A stretch of DNA of 64,000 bases. Origin: Desulfuromonadales bacterium (GTDB lineage Bacteria > Desulfobacterota > Desulfuromonadia > Desulfuromonadales > BM103). Both the position numbers and the translations under genes were made by a program. The notes beneath the pieces were generated by a model, which worked only from the letters and a program-made list of their open reading frames with translations, ran no database searches and had not been told where the DNA came from. The stretch is taken from NCBI GenBank assembly GCA_030145205.1, contig JAQYVZ010000001.1:124001-188000 (forward strand), in the 5' to 3' direction. Position 1 is the first letter of the stretch, and the number at the start of each line of letters is the position of its first letter. Below are positions 31,476 through 40,507 of the stretch, in pieces.

Positions 31476-33892
31476 CGAATGTCGATCTGCACTCCTGCGG
31501 TGTCCACGTTCAGCCGGAGTCCTTTGGCATCTCTGAAATTCAAGCGATTCAGTTCGACCACGGCAGACCCGGTCTCGACAGCACGCATCTTCAGGGTAAA
31601 CAGGGTTCCGTCACCTGACGCGCCGCTGCCCGCATCCGAGCGCCGGGCGCCGATCACCACCTGCCCGGTCGCAGGGTTGACGTTGCTGGTAAACTGGGTC
31701 GCCTGCTCACCCTGTTTCAGGAACTCCCCTTCACGCACTTCCACCAGGGCCAGGCGACCTGGATCAAACTGGACAAACAGGGGCGCGCTGTAGAGCCCCT
31801 GCGCTCCCTCGACGGCCACAGTCAGGAGCAACTCCTCATTTTTTTCAGCCTGCACTGGTCCAGTAATGACAAGCCGCGCCAAGGTGGCCTCCGGCGACGG
31901 GACCGACTCTTCCGGACGAGCAGCCACGACCTTCTCTGTTGAGGCTTCAGCCGGGGGCACTGCAACAGGCTCAGTGACCACAGCGGTCAGCTTCGGGACA
32001 AGTGCTCCGTCCTCCGGCGCAACTACTGCCGGCTTTTTCAACGAGGGTGCAGCAGTTGGCACGACCACATCGACTTCACTGACAAAAGGTTTCTGTGCAA
32101 AGGACCCGAAATTGGGACCAACCTTGAAATTATCTTCACCACCTGACCAGATGGTAGCCACATCAAGCTCTGGGACATCGACCTGCTTAACGATGTAAGG
32201 CGTGATCGACAGGAGAATTTCCCGTTTCCGATTCCGGTCGTCAAAATTTGTAAACAGATTGCCTAACAAGGGAATGTCCCCAAGGATGGGCACAGTGGTC
32301 TTGGTTGAACCATCTTCTTCTTCAAACAACCCGCCCAGCACCGTCTGCACACCATCTCTCAGGGTCAGGACTGTCTCGGCATTGGTCGTTGAAATGGTTA
32401 ATGCAGTGACATTGTTTAGAATTTCCCTATTCGTCACCTGACTGACTTCAAGGCGAAGTTTGGTTTCAACCGTATTGTTCAACTGAATGATCGGCTCGAC
32501 GTCAACTTTGACCCCGACGTCCACATACTGAACGTTGCTCGACGTCGAGGTGTCGGTTGTGGTCGTCGTCACTACGGGTTCCCGTGTCCCGATATGGACC
32601 TTGGCCTTCTCGCGGTTTCGTACGCGAATTTTGGGGCTGGCCAGGATCTCGGTATCCTGAAAGGTCTTTTTCAAATCGAACACTGCCGAAGGTACGGTGT
32701 AATACGCCTGAAGACCATTGAGGCTCTGAACCAGGCCCTCTGTGTCTGTCCCCAGTACTCCGCTGATCAGGTTGGTGCCGTTTTCCGAAAGTCCGACACT
32801 CACCGAAGTTGGATCGAGTTTCGGACCGAATAACAGGTCGTCATTGTCAGTAACAGAGACAAGCTCCAGCGCAAAAAGGACCTCCGAATCATCACGATCC
32901 GCCGCATTAAGAATCTGCTCGGCGAGTCGGATCACCTCCGGTTTGTCGCGAATGATCAGGGCGTTGCGTTCGTCGTGCACAAAAATCTTGCGCAGCTGCA
33001 GCATGGTCCGCAGTAGATTAACCGCCTTTTTGGCATCGATATGCGACAGGTAGAAGGTTTGAATAATCTGGTCGCCGTACTGCTTTTCCTTTTCACGCGT
33101 CAGCGGATAGATAATGATCGTCTTGCTGTTGAGAACCTTTTTCTCCAGGCCGTTCATCTGCAGAATCAGCTCCAGAGCCTGGGCGAAGCTGGCCTTTTCG
33201 AGCAAGACCGAAATGGACTGAGTCCGGATATCGTCATCCAGAATGAAGTTGATGCCGGTCAGCTTGGTCAGAACCGCAAAGACTTCTCGGGTCTTGGCAT
33301 CCTTGAAACGCAGGGTGAGGGGTTCATTCGACATAACGTCCAGGGTCATCTCGTCCAGGACGACACTGCCCGTTGTCTGATTCAGGTCAGCCTGCAAAGC
33401 CGTTGCGTCACCGTTCTCCGGGTCAAGACGAACCGCCTGGCGGGCCAGCTCTTTCGCCTCGGCCCAACGTTCCGCAGCCCTGGCTTCCTCGGCTCTGGCA
33501 ACCAGCTGGCGCGCTTCGAGACGCTGGACAACGTGCTCCATTTCCTGGCCGATCAGATCAATGCCCGAATCGAATTCCCCGGCGCGCCGGTAATGCGTCA
33601 GAGCCTCTTCAAGCTGTCCGTCGGCAACCAGGACTCGTGCCTGTTCGATCTGAGCGGCAGCGGCATGCGTCTTGATCGCCAACAGCTTCAACTTGTAGGT
33701 CTTGTTCCCCGGATCACGCTGCAGCGCCTCATAGTACTTGTTGACGGATTGATCGTACTTTTCTTCGGCCGCCAGCTGCTCCGCCTCTTCAGACAGCACA
33801 CGCCCCTGGTACGAGGCACAACCGCCAATCAGCAACACCAGGGCCAAAAGAGCAACGCCCCGGATGATGCCTGCTTTAATCTTGTTTGCCAT
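31472..33892 (-). CDS. type II secretion secretin with C-terminal cohesin-like domain
   Basis: An outer-membrane secretin of about 806 residues. I start at ATG 33892, where GGAG lies six bases upstream. It is a lipoprotein (LLIGGC). The N-terminal region (about 30-160) has TPR-like repeats (AEEKYDQSVNKYYEALQRDPGN), then an N0/N1 region, the secretin core (DIPLLGNLFTNF), and a C-terminal extension (about 675-806). That extension reads as a cohesin-type beta-sandwich, ending at IDIR. Cohesin-type fusions to GspD-like secretins are known in this order, but their role is unknown. It forms the exit channel of this secretion system. Confidence 0.9.
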   Translation of the reverse strand: MANKIKAGIIRGVALLALVLLIGGCASYQGRVLSEEAEQLAAEEKYDQSVNKYYEALQRDPGNKTYKLKLLAIKTHAAAAQIEQARVLVADGQLEEALTHYRRAGEFDSGIDLIGQEMEHVVQRLEARQLVARAEEARAAERWAEAKELARQAVRLDPENGDATALQADLNQTTGSVVLDEMTLDVMSNEPLTLRFKDAKTREVFAVLTKLTGINFILDDDIRTQSISVLLEKASFAQALELILQMNGLEKKVLNSKTIIIYPLTREKEKQYGDQIIQTFYLSHIDAKKAVNLLRTMLQLRKIFVHDERNALIIRDKPEVIRLAEQILNAADRDDSEVLFALELVSVTDNDDLLFGPKLDPTSVSVGLSENGTNLISGVLGTDTEGLVQSLNGLQAYYTVPSAVFDLKKTFQDTEILASPKIRVRNREKAKVHIGTREPVVTTTTTDTSTSSNVQYVDVGVKVDVEPIIQLNNTVETKLRLEVSQVTNREILNNVTALTISTTNAETVLTLRDGVQTVLGGLFEEEDGSTKTTVPILGDIPLLGNLFTNFDDRNRKREILLSITPYIVKQVDVPELDVATIWSGGEDNFKVGPNFGSFAQKPFVSEVDVVVPTAAPSLKKPAVVAPEDGALVPKLTAVVTEPVAVPPAEASTEKVVAARPEESVPSPEATLARLVITGPVQAEKNEELLLTVAVEGAQGLYSAPLFVQFDPGRLALVEVREGEFLKQGEQATQFTSNVNPATGQVVIGARRSDAGSGASGDGTLFTLKMRAVETGSAVVELNRLNFRDAKGLRLNVDTAGVQIDIR

Positions 33893-34598
33893 TGCCATCT
33901 CCATTGGCTGCATCTGCATGATCAATCCCTTGTTCCGAGACGTTCTGGTTTTCTTCCGCATCTGTCGGTCCGGTGGTCTCTATGGTGACTGGTCCGGGAG
34001 ACCGGCGCACAGCGGCCGGACGGCTGGAAACGGCCAAAGGTTCATTCTCCACCAAGGGGACTTCGATCCGCTCTGCTCCCCCAACACGACTCACCACGAG
34101 TTGATCGTCGTCGATCTGCTCGACCAGAAACTCCTGTTGCCGACCGAAAGACTGGCCGGCCCGGGCGACATAAACATCTCCCTCGCTGGAGAGGAACACC
34201 GTCTTGCCGACGACGGTTTCAACAAACCCAAGCAAGGTAAACCGGGAGAGTTCACGGGTCACTTGCTGAGTTGAAATCGCAGCCCCTGGTTGCTTGACTT
34301 CAGGCGGCGGAAGAACCTTTTTGGGTGCTGTTCCCCGTTGGACCGGTGCCGCGCGACGCAGTTGCCGGAACTGGAAGATGTCACGACGCGCGCCAGGATA
34401 AGGCTGAGGGTCAGCGTCCAGACGCTCCAATTCCAGTTGCGGAAAACCCGCACCCTCTGCCGCAACCACAACCCGCGGCTGCACAGCGGCCTGTTGCGCA
34501 GAGATCGTTTGCTGCCGGGGACTCATCCAGATCGCATAAACGACAGATAAGCAGAGCAACACCAGCAGGATCGGCAATATGCGAGATGCGCCTTTCAT
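33876..34598 (-). CDS. PilP/GspC-like inner-membrane protein
   Basis: A 240-residue protein with one N-terminal transmembrane helix (7-25), a Pro/Gln-rich region and a beta domain (about 125-195) with TLLGFVETVVGKTVFLSSEGDVYVARAGQ. This is the HR/PDZ-like module of GspC or PilP that links the inner-membrane platform to the secretin. The C-terminus is acidic and low in complexity. Its stop overlaps the secretin gene start region, and its start overlaps the PilO-like stop by four bases. The assignment rests on position and the beta domain. Confidence 0.75.
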   Translation of the reverse strand: MKGASRILPILLVLLCLSVVYAIWMSPRQQTISAQQAAVQPRVVVAAEGAGFPQLELERLDADPQPYPGARRDIFQFRQLRRAAPVQRGTAPKKVLPPPEVKQPGAAISTQQVTRELSRFTLLGFVETVVGKTVFLSSEGDVYVARAGQSFGRQQEFLVEQIDDDQLVVSRVGGAERIEVPLVENEPLAVSSRPAAVRRSPGPVTIETTGPTDAEENQNVSEQGIDHADAANGDGNGKQD

Positions 34599-35170
34599 GA
34601 CGACTGCTCTCCAGGACGAAAATAGGTCGAAAGTGACAGCCTGAGGCTGACCCCGCTACGACGTTGACCGTCTGTATATTGCAGCCCGATGTCCTGCAAC
34701 GCCAGCACCCGGGGTGATTGCTCCAGGGCATGCACAAACTGCTTGATCTGATCGTAATCGCCGGTCACGCTAAAGCTCACGCCGTAATGCAGCAAAGACA
34801 ATGACTCGAGCGGCTTTGAGCTGTAGCTGATCGCATTCAATTCAAGCCGTGACCTGGACGCCAGCGTAACCAGTTCATCAATCAGACCGGTAAACTCCGC
34901 ATGTGGAGGAATCCGTGTATAAAACTCCGTCAATTCGTGCTGGACGCGGTCAAAAGCCACTCCGGGGGCTTCCGCTGCACTGCCTTGCTGCACAGACTGG
35001 CGCAGTTCGGCCTGGCGCTGGATAAACCGGTTTTCCCGTTCCGCAACAAGCGGCACACCCCACCATTGCAGAGTCAGATAAACCATGAGGTTCAAGCCGA
35101 TTAACCAACCCAGGACCAGACAGGAGCGCCGTTGACCACTCCAGATTTCCTTGAGCAGAGACGCACCCAT
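34595..35170 (-). CDS. PilO/GspM-like inner-membrane protein
   Basis: A 191-residue bitopic protein: one transmembrane segment (about 17-35), a periplasmic coiled coil (about 45-75) and a small ferredoxin-like domain ending in a tail with Pro and Ser. FTGLIDELVTLASRSRLELNAISYSSKPLESLSLLHYGVSFSVTGDYDQIKQFVHALEQSPRVLALQ is typical of PilO-type domains. It overlaps the genes on both sides, TGATG with the PilN-like gene and ATGA with the PilP-like gene, as in pil alignment operons. Confidence 0.82.
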   Translation of the reverse strand: MGASLLKEIWSGQRRSCLVLGWLIGLNLMVYLTLQWWGVPLVAERENRFIQRQAELRQSVQQGSAAEAPGVAFDRVQHELTEFYTRIPPHAEFTGLIDELVTLASRSRLELNAISYSSKPLESLSLLHYGVSFSVTGDYDQIKQFVHALEQSPRVLALQDIGLQYTDGQRRSGVSLRLSLSTYFRPGEQSS

Positions 35171-35730
35171 CAGAAGGCCTCCTCAATGGTCAGGGAAAAC
35201 CGGGTCAGCATCTGCGAGCGCCCCAGCGACGCACTCTCTTCCGCATCGGCATGGCGCGACAGATAAACTTTAGCCAGATCGGGCGACGCCAGCAGAGCAT
35301 CGAGAAATGCGGTCATATCCCGCAGGTCCCGGGCGACAGCCGTCAGCTGTAAGGAACGCTGTCTGAAATCCGGACGAATGCTGCGAATCGCCACTCCGGC
35401 AGGCGCCAACTCCTCCAGACGACCCAGCAAAAGGGTCCAGCGGAAACGATCCGCAGTGACAATCTCTTCAGCCATCGCAATCTGCCGGGACGCCGCTTCC
35501 AGAACCTCTGCCGTCACCGGAACCCCTGAGCCGTTGTGACGGTCGGCAAGCCGGTTGTCCAGCTCGTCAAGGTGGCTGCCGACCTGTTGGTACTGCCGGT
35601 AGTTCTGATAACCGTACACCAGGTTCAGAAACAACAGCAGCAACAACGCCCCACCTGTGAGAACCAACCACAGGCGAAGACTGCGGCGGTTCAGGTAAGG
35701 CTTATCGGCCAGGTTCAACAGAAATGGCAT
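35170..35730 (-). CDS. PilN/GspL-C-like inner-membrane protein
   Basis: A 186-residue bitopic protein with a short cytoplasmic start, NLADKPYLNRR (the PilN motif that binds PilM), one transmembrane helix (about 20-42) and a coiled coil with a periplasmic ferredoxin-like domain containing LLGRLEELAPAGVAIRSIRPDF. It pairs with the PilM-like protein encoded seven bases upstream and with PilO. Together the three form the alignment complex equivalent to GspL and GspM. Confidence 0.85.
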   Translation of the reverse strand: MPFLLNLADKPYLNRRSLRLWLVLTGGALLLLLFLNLVYGYQNYRQYQQVGSHLDELDNRLADRHNGSGVPVTAEVLEAASRQIAMAEEIVTADRFRWTLLLGRLEELAPAGVAIRSIRPDFRQRSLQLTAVARDLRDMTAFLDALLASPDLAKVYLSRHADAEESASLGRSQMLTRFSLTIEEAF

Positions 35731-35737
35731 CGTCCCC

Positions 35738-36646
35738 TCACATTAGGCTCTCGGCGGCCGCAAGTGATGCGACCAGGGCACCGCTCAGGATGATTTCACC
35801 AGCGCCCTTACTCCCGGAAAACCTTTCGAAATGTGGATCGAGCGATGTCGTTTCCCGCTCGAACACGCCCGTCAGGACTGCCTGCAATACATCACGCAGC
35901 GCCGGATCCACATGCACAAAGACAGGGCATCTCTGCATGCCGGGAAACTGCCGGCATGCATCCGTCATCGTCCGATTCAGCTCGTGAAAAGCGACTTCGG
36001 CGTCCTGACGACCCCCTTTAACGCGCTGATAAGCCAACTGTCCCCCGATAAAATAGTGAAGGGAGAAGCCTTGCTCTTCCAATCCCACCAGAAGAAACTC
36101 ATCGCCGGCATCCATCCGTTTTTCGTAATAGTTGCAAAACAGCAGCGAATGGAAACCGATGGTCGCAGCATGCAGACCGGCTTCTTCGGCCAGCTGTTCG
36201 TACTGTTCGAGAATCTTTTTGCGTGCGACAGCGACAACATAACGCATCCGTCCACCGTCACGACGTTCCAGGAGTTGATAATCCAGCCGAACCTCTGTGG
36301 GAGGCGCCGGCAGGTCAGCCTTGAGATGCCACTTCAGGACATCGACACCCTCCATGCGTGACTTGAACGGCGTCTGGACTTCGGTGATGTAGACCCGACC
36401 AACCCGATCAGGCAGTGACAGGGCAACCCGCTGCTCGCGACCGGCCAACAGTTCGGCGCCCCGGCGCAATGCCTCGACAAAGCGGCGTGGGTCCACCACA
36501 TTCGGCTCCCGGCTGGAAAAAGTCAGGGCAGCATGCAGACTCTCCTGGTGCATCCCGACCAAATGGGCTTCGGGACGTCCGCGCCGCAGGGCACTGTAGA
36601 TCAGGCCTGCTTCATTGAGATCAATACCGACATAGGTCCTGGACAT
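35738..36646 (-). CDS. PilM/GspL-N-like actin-fold protein
   Basis: A 302-residue cytoplasmic protein with an actin-like fold: YVGIDLNEAGL at the start as phosphate loop 1, LPDRVGRVYITEVQTPF, YVVAVARKKILEQYEQLAEEAGL and LSGALVASLAAA near the end. It is the PilM/GspL-cytoplasmic type that connects the ATPase to the inner-membrane complex through PilN. The start shares an A with the gspE stop (TGATG). In most type II systems this part is fused in GspL; here it is separate, as in type IV pili. Confidence 0.84.
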   Translation of the reverse strand: MSRTYVGIDLNEAGLIYSALRRGRPEAHLVGMHQESLHAALTFSSREPNVVDPRRFVEALRRGAELLAGREQRVALSLPDRVGRVYITEVQTPFKSRMEGVDVLKWHLKADLPAPPTEVRLDYQLLERRDGGRMRYVVAVARKKILEQYEQLAEEAGLHAATIGFHSLLFCNYYEKRMDAGDEFLLVGLEEQGFSLHYFIGGQLAYQRVKGGRQDAEVAFHELNRTMTDACRQFPGMQRCPVFVHVDPALRDVLQAVLTGVFERETTSLDPHFERFSGSKGAGEIILSGALVASLAAAESLM

Positions 36647-38376
36647 CAGACTGTCCTCGCTTGTTCCACGAATGTGGTCCGGTTGATCTCTTCAAGGGTG
36701 GTCACACCGGCTAATACCTTGTTGACCGCCGCATCCCGCAGGAATTGGGTGCCGGCGCTCCTGGCCGCCTCTTTAAGCCGCCCCACCGGGGTCTTGGCAA
36801 TGATCAGTTCACGCAGGTCGTCATTCAGATCGAGCAATTCCACGATGGCCGTCCGGCCGTGATACCCCTGGCCGTTGCAGGACGTGCAGCCTGCACCGCG
36901 ATAAAACACGTGGCCCGCGAGCTTCGAAGCATCCAGACCGGACTCTGCCAGCGTTGCCGAGTCGTAATGAACTTCGGTCTTGCACTCAGGACAAATCTTG
37001 CGCACCAGGCGCTGTGCCAACACGCAATTCAGGCAGGAGACAAAATTGAACGCATCGATCCCCATGTGCATGAAACGCCCCAGCACATCAAAAACATTAT
37101 TGGCATGCACGGTTGTGAACACGAGATGGCCGGTCAGTGCCGATTGTACGGCAATCCGGGCGGTCTCCGGGTCACGGATCTCGCCCACCATGATCTTGTC
37201 AGGGTCATGCCGCAGCACCGACCGCAACCCCTTGGCAAAAGTCAGGCCTTTTTTCTCATTGACCGGAATCTGGACTACCCCTTTTAGCTGGTACTCCACC
37301 GGATCCTCAATGGTGACAATTTTTTCCTGTTCGTTGTAAATTTCAGTCAGGGCGGCATACAGGGTGGTGGTCTTGCCGCTGCCGGTCGGCCCCGTCACCA
37401 GCACCATCCCGTACGGCTCACGTATCTTGCGCCGCAGCGAATCCAATTCTGAACCATCAATACCCAAAACATCGAGAGTCAACCCCTGCAAGTCCTGGGC
37501 AATACTTTCCTTGTCGAGAATTCGGATAACGGCATCTTCACCATGGATGCTTGGCATGATCGAAACACGAAAGTCGATCGATTTGCCACCGATCCTGACC
37601 TTGAAGCGTCCATCCTGGGGAATGCGCCGTTCTGAAATATCCAGTTCGCTCATCACCTTGATGCGCGAAATGATTGGCCCCTGAAAACGGCTATCGAGCG
37701 GTTCGGTGGCACGAAACAGAACACCGTCGACCCGATACTTGATCTGTACGCCGTCATGTCCGGTTTGGATGTGAATATCACTGGCGCGTTTATTGAGTGC
37801 ATCGAACAGGGTAGAATCGATCAGGCGGATGATCGGGCTGCTGTCATCCGTTAATTTTTCAATCGAGAGAACCTCTTCCCCCTTGTCGGTCTCCTTGACC
37901 AACTGGAGCTTGAAATCCTCAGACACCTCCTGCAACACCTGATTGGCATGCTGGTCACGTTCCAGCAGCCCCAGAATGCGCGTTTTTGCGGCGACCCGAA
38001 GTTCGAGTGACGCATCCAGACGCATCTCCAGATCATCAAGGCCGTGGACATCGGTAGGATCGGCAATCGCAAACACCCAAGACTGCTGGTCATGCGACAG
38101 CGGCAAGCACTGCCGCTTCAGCAAAACTTCGGCCGGTACAGCCGACAGCAGCTCCGGATCAGGTTGAAAATCCGCAAGATTCATGTACGCCAGCCCGAAT
38201 TGGCGCGCCAAGGCCTGGGCCTGAAGGTCCTCGGAGATGATCCCTTCGCTAACGGCGGTTTCTCCAAACCGCCGGCCATGTGTAACCTGACTCTCCAGAA
38301 TCAGTTTAACTTCGGCTGGCGCAAGAGCTCCCATCTCAACGAGAATTTCACCTATTTTACGACGCTCAAACGCCAT
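36646..38376 (-). CDS. type II secretion/pilus assembly ATPase, GspE/PilB-like
   Basis: A 576-residue motor ATPase. I start at 38376, MAFERRKIGEILVEMG, which opens the GspE N-terminal domain (about 1-150). The ATPase half has Walker A GPTGSGKTT, Asp box and Walker B (VTIEDPVEYQL, IMVGEIRDPETA), and the His box. A zinc site is formed by CPEC and CTSC about 40 residues apart, as in GspE/PilB. It powers pseudopilus extension through GspF. It is 16 bases after gspF. Confidence 0.94.
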   Translation of the reverse strand: MAFERRKIGEILVEMGALAPAEVKLILESQVTHGRRFGETAVSEGIISEDLQAQALARQFGLAYMNLADFQPDPELLSAVPAEVLLKRQCLPLSHDQQSWVFAIADPTDVHGLDDLEMRLDASLELRVAAKTRILGLLERDQHANQVLQEVSEDFKLQLVKETDKGEEVLSIEKLTDDSSPIIRLIDSTLFDALNKRASDIHIQTGHDGVQIKYRVDGVLFRATEPLDSRFQGPIISRIKVMSELDISERRIPQDGRFKVRIGGKSIDFRVSIMPSIHGEDAVIRILDKESIAQDLQGLTLDVLGIDGSELDSLRRKIREPYGMVLVTGPTGSGKTTTLYAALTEIYNEQEKIVTIEDPVEYQLKGVVQIPVNEKKGLTFAKGLRSVLRHDPDKIMVGEIRDPETARIAVQSALTGHLVFTTVHANNVFDVLGRFMHMGIDAFNFVSCLNCVLAQRLVRKICPECKTEVHYDSATLAESGLDASKLAGHVFYRGAGCTSCNGQGYHGRTAIVELLDLNDDLRELIIAKTPVGRLKEAARSAGTQFLRDAAVNKVLAGVTTLEEINRTTFVEQARTV

Positions 38377-38392
38377 ACAGCGACTCCGTTGT

Positions 38393-39604
38393 TCAGCCCA
38401 CCGTTGAGGCCATCTGGAAAATCGGGATATACATTGCAACCACAATGCCGCCGATCAGTAATCCCATGCTCAACATCATAACCGGCTCAACCAGGGTCGT
38501 CAGCCGATGCAGCCTGCGTTCCACTTCACCCTCGTAATATTCGGACACGTCATCAAGCATATCGACCAGCGACCCACCGGTTTCACCGACGCCGATCATT
38601 CGCAGGGCAATGGCCGGGAAACTCCCCGTCTGCTCCAAAGCCTGAGCGATCCGGGTCCCTTCACGAATCCGGATAATCGCATCCGCCAAGCCTTGTTCAA
38701 GATGACGGTTATTCAGCGTTCCACACGACATCTGCATGGCCTGAACGATCGGGATCCCACTGGCCAGGGTTGTCGACAAGGTCCGACAGAAGGTACTCAA
38801 AGCATATTCCTGGAACAGTTCACCGAAAAACGGGACCCGCAGTTTCCAGCGGTCCAGCTGAAAGGCTCCCGTTTCCGTCCTGAAGTAGCTGCGCGCCAGA
38901 AACCCGCTAGCAACCGACAGGGGTAGCCAAACAGGCAGGGTAGCGACCGAGCCCTCCGCAATAAAAATCACGATGCGGGTCAACAAAGGGAGCGCTGTCT
39001 GGGAGTCTGCGTAGATGCTGGTCACATTCGGGATCACGTACAGCATCATGAACGCCAGAACAATCACCACGGCAATCGCCAGCAGGATCGGGTAGAAAGT
39101 CGCACCACGCACCTTCGACTTAATCGCTTCGATCCGCTTCTGGTAGGCAATAAACCGTCCCAGCGTAACCGGCAGGTCACCCGACCGCTCACCGGCTCGC
39201 AAAGACGCAAGAAAGAGTTGAGGGAACATGTGCGGAAAACGTCCGAAGGCCTCGGACAAAGCGCTCCCCCCCCTGACATCGGTACGCACATCTCGCAGAG
39301 CGTCCAGTAAAAAACCCGTCTCTGCCCGATCGATCAGGGTATCAAGAACCTGTAAAATCGGCAGACCCGACTTGATCAAGACAAGCATCTCCTGGTTCAA
39401 CCCCAGGAAACGGCGGCTGCTCAATCGGCCGGACACACCCCGCCCAGAGCCCAAAAGCAGGCGAAACGGTGCATGACGTATCTGGAAAACGTAAAAGCCC
39501 TGCCCCTCCAGATTCTCACGTAAAGCAATCCGACTGACCGCTTCAAATTCTTTTTCAAGCACTCGGCCGTCAGACATACCTATTTTACATCGATATAGAC
39601 GCAT
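38393..39604 (-). CDS. type II secretion inner-membrane platform protein, GspF/PilC-like
   Basis: A 403-residue protein with two homologous halves (GspF domain twice, at about 65-190 and 270-395) and three to four transmembrane helices. The start MRLYRCKIGMSDGRV fits the family N-terminus; the ATG at 39604 is used although its ribosome site is weak. Motifs FPQLFLASLRAGERSGDLPVTL and FPAIALRMIGVGETGGSLVDML mark the two repeats. It is the first gene of the cluster and sits near the tRNA genes upstream. Confidence 0.93.
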   Translation of the reverse strand: MRLYRCKIGMSDGRVLEKEFEAVSRIALRENLEGQGFYVFQIRHAPFRLLLGSGRGVSGRLSSRRFLGLNQEMLVLIKSGLPILQVLDTLIDRAETGFLLDALRDVRTDVRGGSALSEAFGRFPHMFPQLFLASLRAGERSGDLPVTLGRFIAYQKRIEAIKSKVRGATFYPILLAIAVVIVLAFMMLYVIPNVTSIYADSQTALPLLTRIVIFIAEGSVATLPVWLPLSVASGFLARSYFRTETGAFQLDRWKLRVPFFGELFQEYALSTFCRTLSTTLASGIPIVQAMQMSCGTLNNRHLEQGLADAIIRIREGTRIAQALEQTGSFPAIALRMIGVGETGGSLVDMLDDVSEYYEGEVERRLHRLTTLVEPVMMLSMGLLIGGIVVAMYIPIFQMASTVG

Positions 39605-39710
39605 CAACTTTGCTTTTTACCATATTTCGGCAGAAAACTGAACGAGAAAGCCGGTAGGATTAAAAACCTGCGAAGAACGAGGTCTTCAAGGAAGAATCTC
39701 TGAAATAACA

Positions 39711-39742
39711 AAAAAAAACGACCCCGCAAACGGAATCGTTTT
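39711..39742 (-). terminator. intrinsic terminator after the tRNA-Asp/Val/Asp cluster
   Basis: On the minus strand AACGA-TT-CC, a GTTTGC loop, GG-GG-TCGTT and a run of nine T residues. It lies 14 bases after the last tRNA-Asp. Confidence 0.78.
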
Positions 39743-39755
39743 TCTCTGTTTTAAA

Positions 39756-39832
39756 TGGCGGGGCTGACGGGACTTGAACCCGCGACCTCCGGCGTGACAG
39801 GCCGGCGTTGTAACCGACTCTACTACAGCCCC
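39756..39832 (-). tRNA. tRNA-Asp (GTC), copy 1
   Basis: A 77-base cloverleaf with CCA encoded. The acceptor is GGGGCTG/CAGCCCC, the anticodon loop CTGTCAC with GTC, and the T arm GCGGG-TTCAAGT-CCCGT. It is identical to the copy at 39934-40010. The D-stem GTAG/CAAC has an A-A mismatch at its third pair. Confidence 0.95.
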
Positions 39833-39847
39833 GTATCATCGACAAAC

Positions 39848-39923
39848 TGGTGGGCGAAACAGGGCTCGAACCTGTGACCCTCGGCTTGTAAGGCCGATGC
39901 TCTCCCAACTGAGCTATTCGCCC
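39848..39923 (-). tRNA. tRNA-Val (TAC)
   Basis: A 76-base cloverleaf with CCA encoded; acceptor GGGCGAA, anticodon loop CTTACAA with TAC, T loop TTCGAGC. It lies between the two tRNA-Asp genes, so the three are probably cut from one precursor. Confidence 0.96.
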
Positions 39924-39933
39924 GGGAAGAAAA

Positions 39934-40010
39934 TGGCGGGGCTGACGGGACTTGAACCCGCGACCTCCGGCGTGACAGGCCGGCGTTGTAACCGACTCTA
40001 CTACAGCCCC
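39934..40010 (-). tRNA. tRNA-Asp (GTC), copy 2
   Basis: Same 77-base sequence as the first copy, with CCA encoded. It is the first of the three tRNAs to be transcribed, downstream of the HU gene. Confidence 0.95.
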
Positions 40011-40132
40011 GCATAAGACAGAAAAAAGGAAACAGTCATGAGGCCTGGATACATGTCCTCATCCCCGCTTCCTATCGTCTGTGGTGCATCATGGCGGACA
40101 ACCATAGGCCGACCGCCATTTCAATGCCTGAT

Positions 40133-40405
40133 TTAGTTGACAGCGTCCTTCAGGGCTTTACCAGCCTTGAATTTGGGAACTTTCGCTGCCGGGATATCAA
40201 TCTTGGCACCCGTCTGAGGATTCTGCCCCTGACGTGCGGCACGCTGGCCAACACTAAAGGTACCAAAACCAACCAAAGAGACTTTTTCGTCAGCTTTGAG
40301 GGCGTCCGTCACGGCGTCAGTCGTCGCCTTGAGAGCCTTCTCGGCATCAGCTTTACTCAGTCCCGCCTTTTCTGCAATCGCATTGACAAGATCGGCTTTT
40401 GTCAC
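40133..40405 (-). CDS. hup: HU family nucleoid protein
   Basis: A 90-residue HU/IHF protein that bends and packs DNA as a dimer. Family residues are clear: [25 protein letters not shown], the GFGTFSV turn, and the beta arm [19 protein letters not shown] with Pro at its tip. Translation starts at a GTG at 40405, preceded by GGAGG. It follows lon by about 100 bases, as in many Proteobacteria. A 7-base inverted repeat (ATGGCGG/CCGCCAT) without a T run lies after the stop. Confidence 0.96.
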   Translation of the reverse strand: MTKADLVNAIAEKAGLSKADAEKALKATTDAVTDALKADEKVSLVGFGTFSVGQRAARQGQNPQTGAKIDIPAAKVPKFKAGKALKDAVN

Positions 40406-40507
40406 AACAAACCTCCACTCAAAATATGGTGTTTAGCCCTGCTGAAAACGGACTTATTTATATCAGACAGCTCGAAAAAGAGTCAAGAGAATATTTGCAT
40501 GAAAACA

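Noticed and set aside
39656-40010. open frames running through the tRNA genes
   Set aside because: They are conceptual translations of tRNA sequences.
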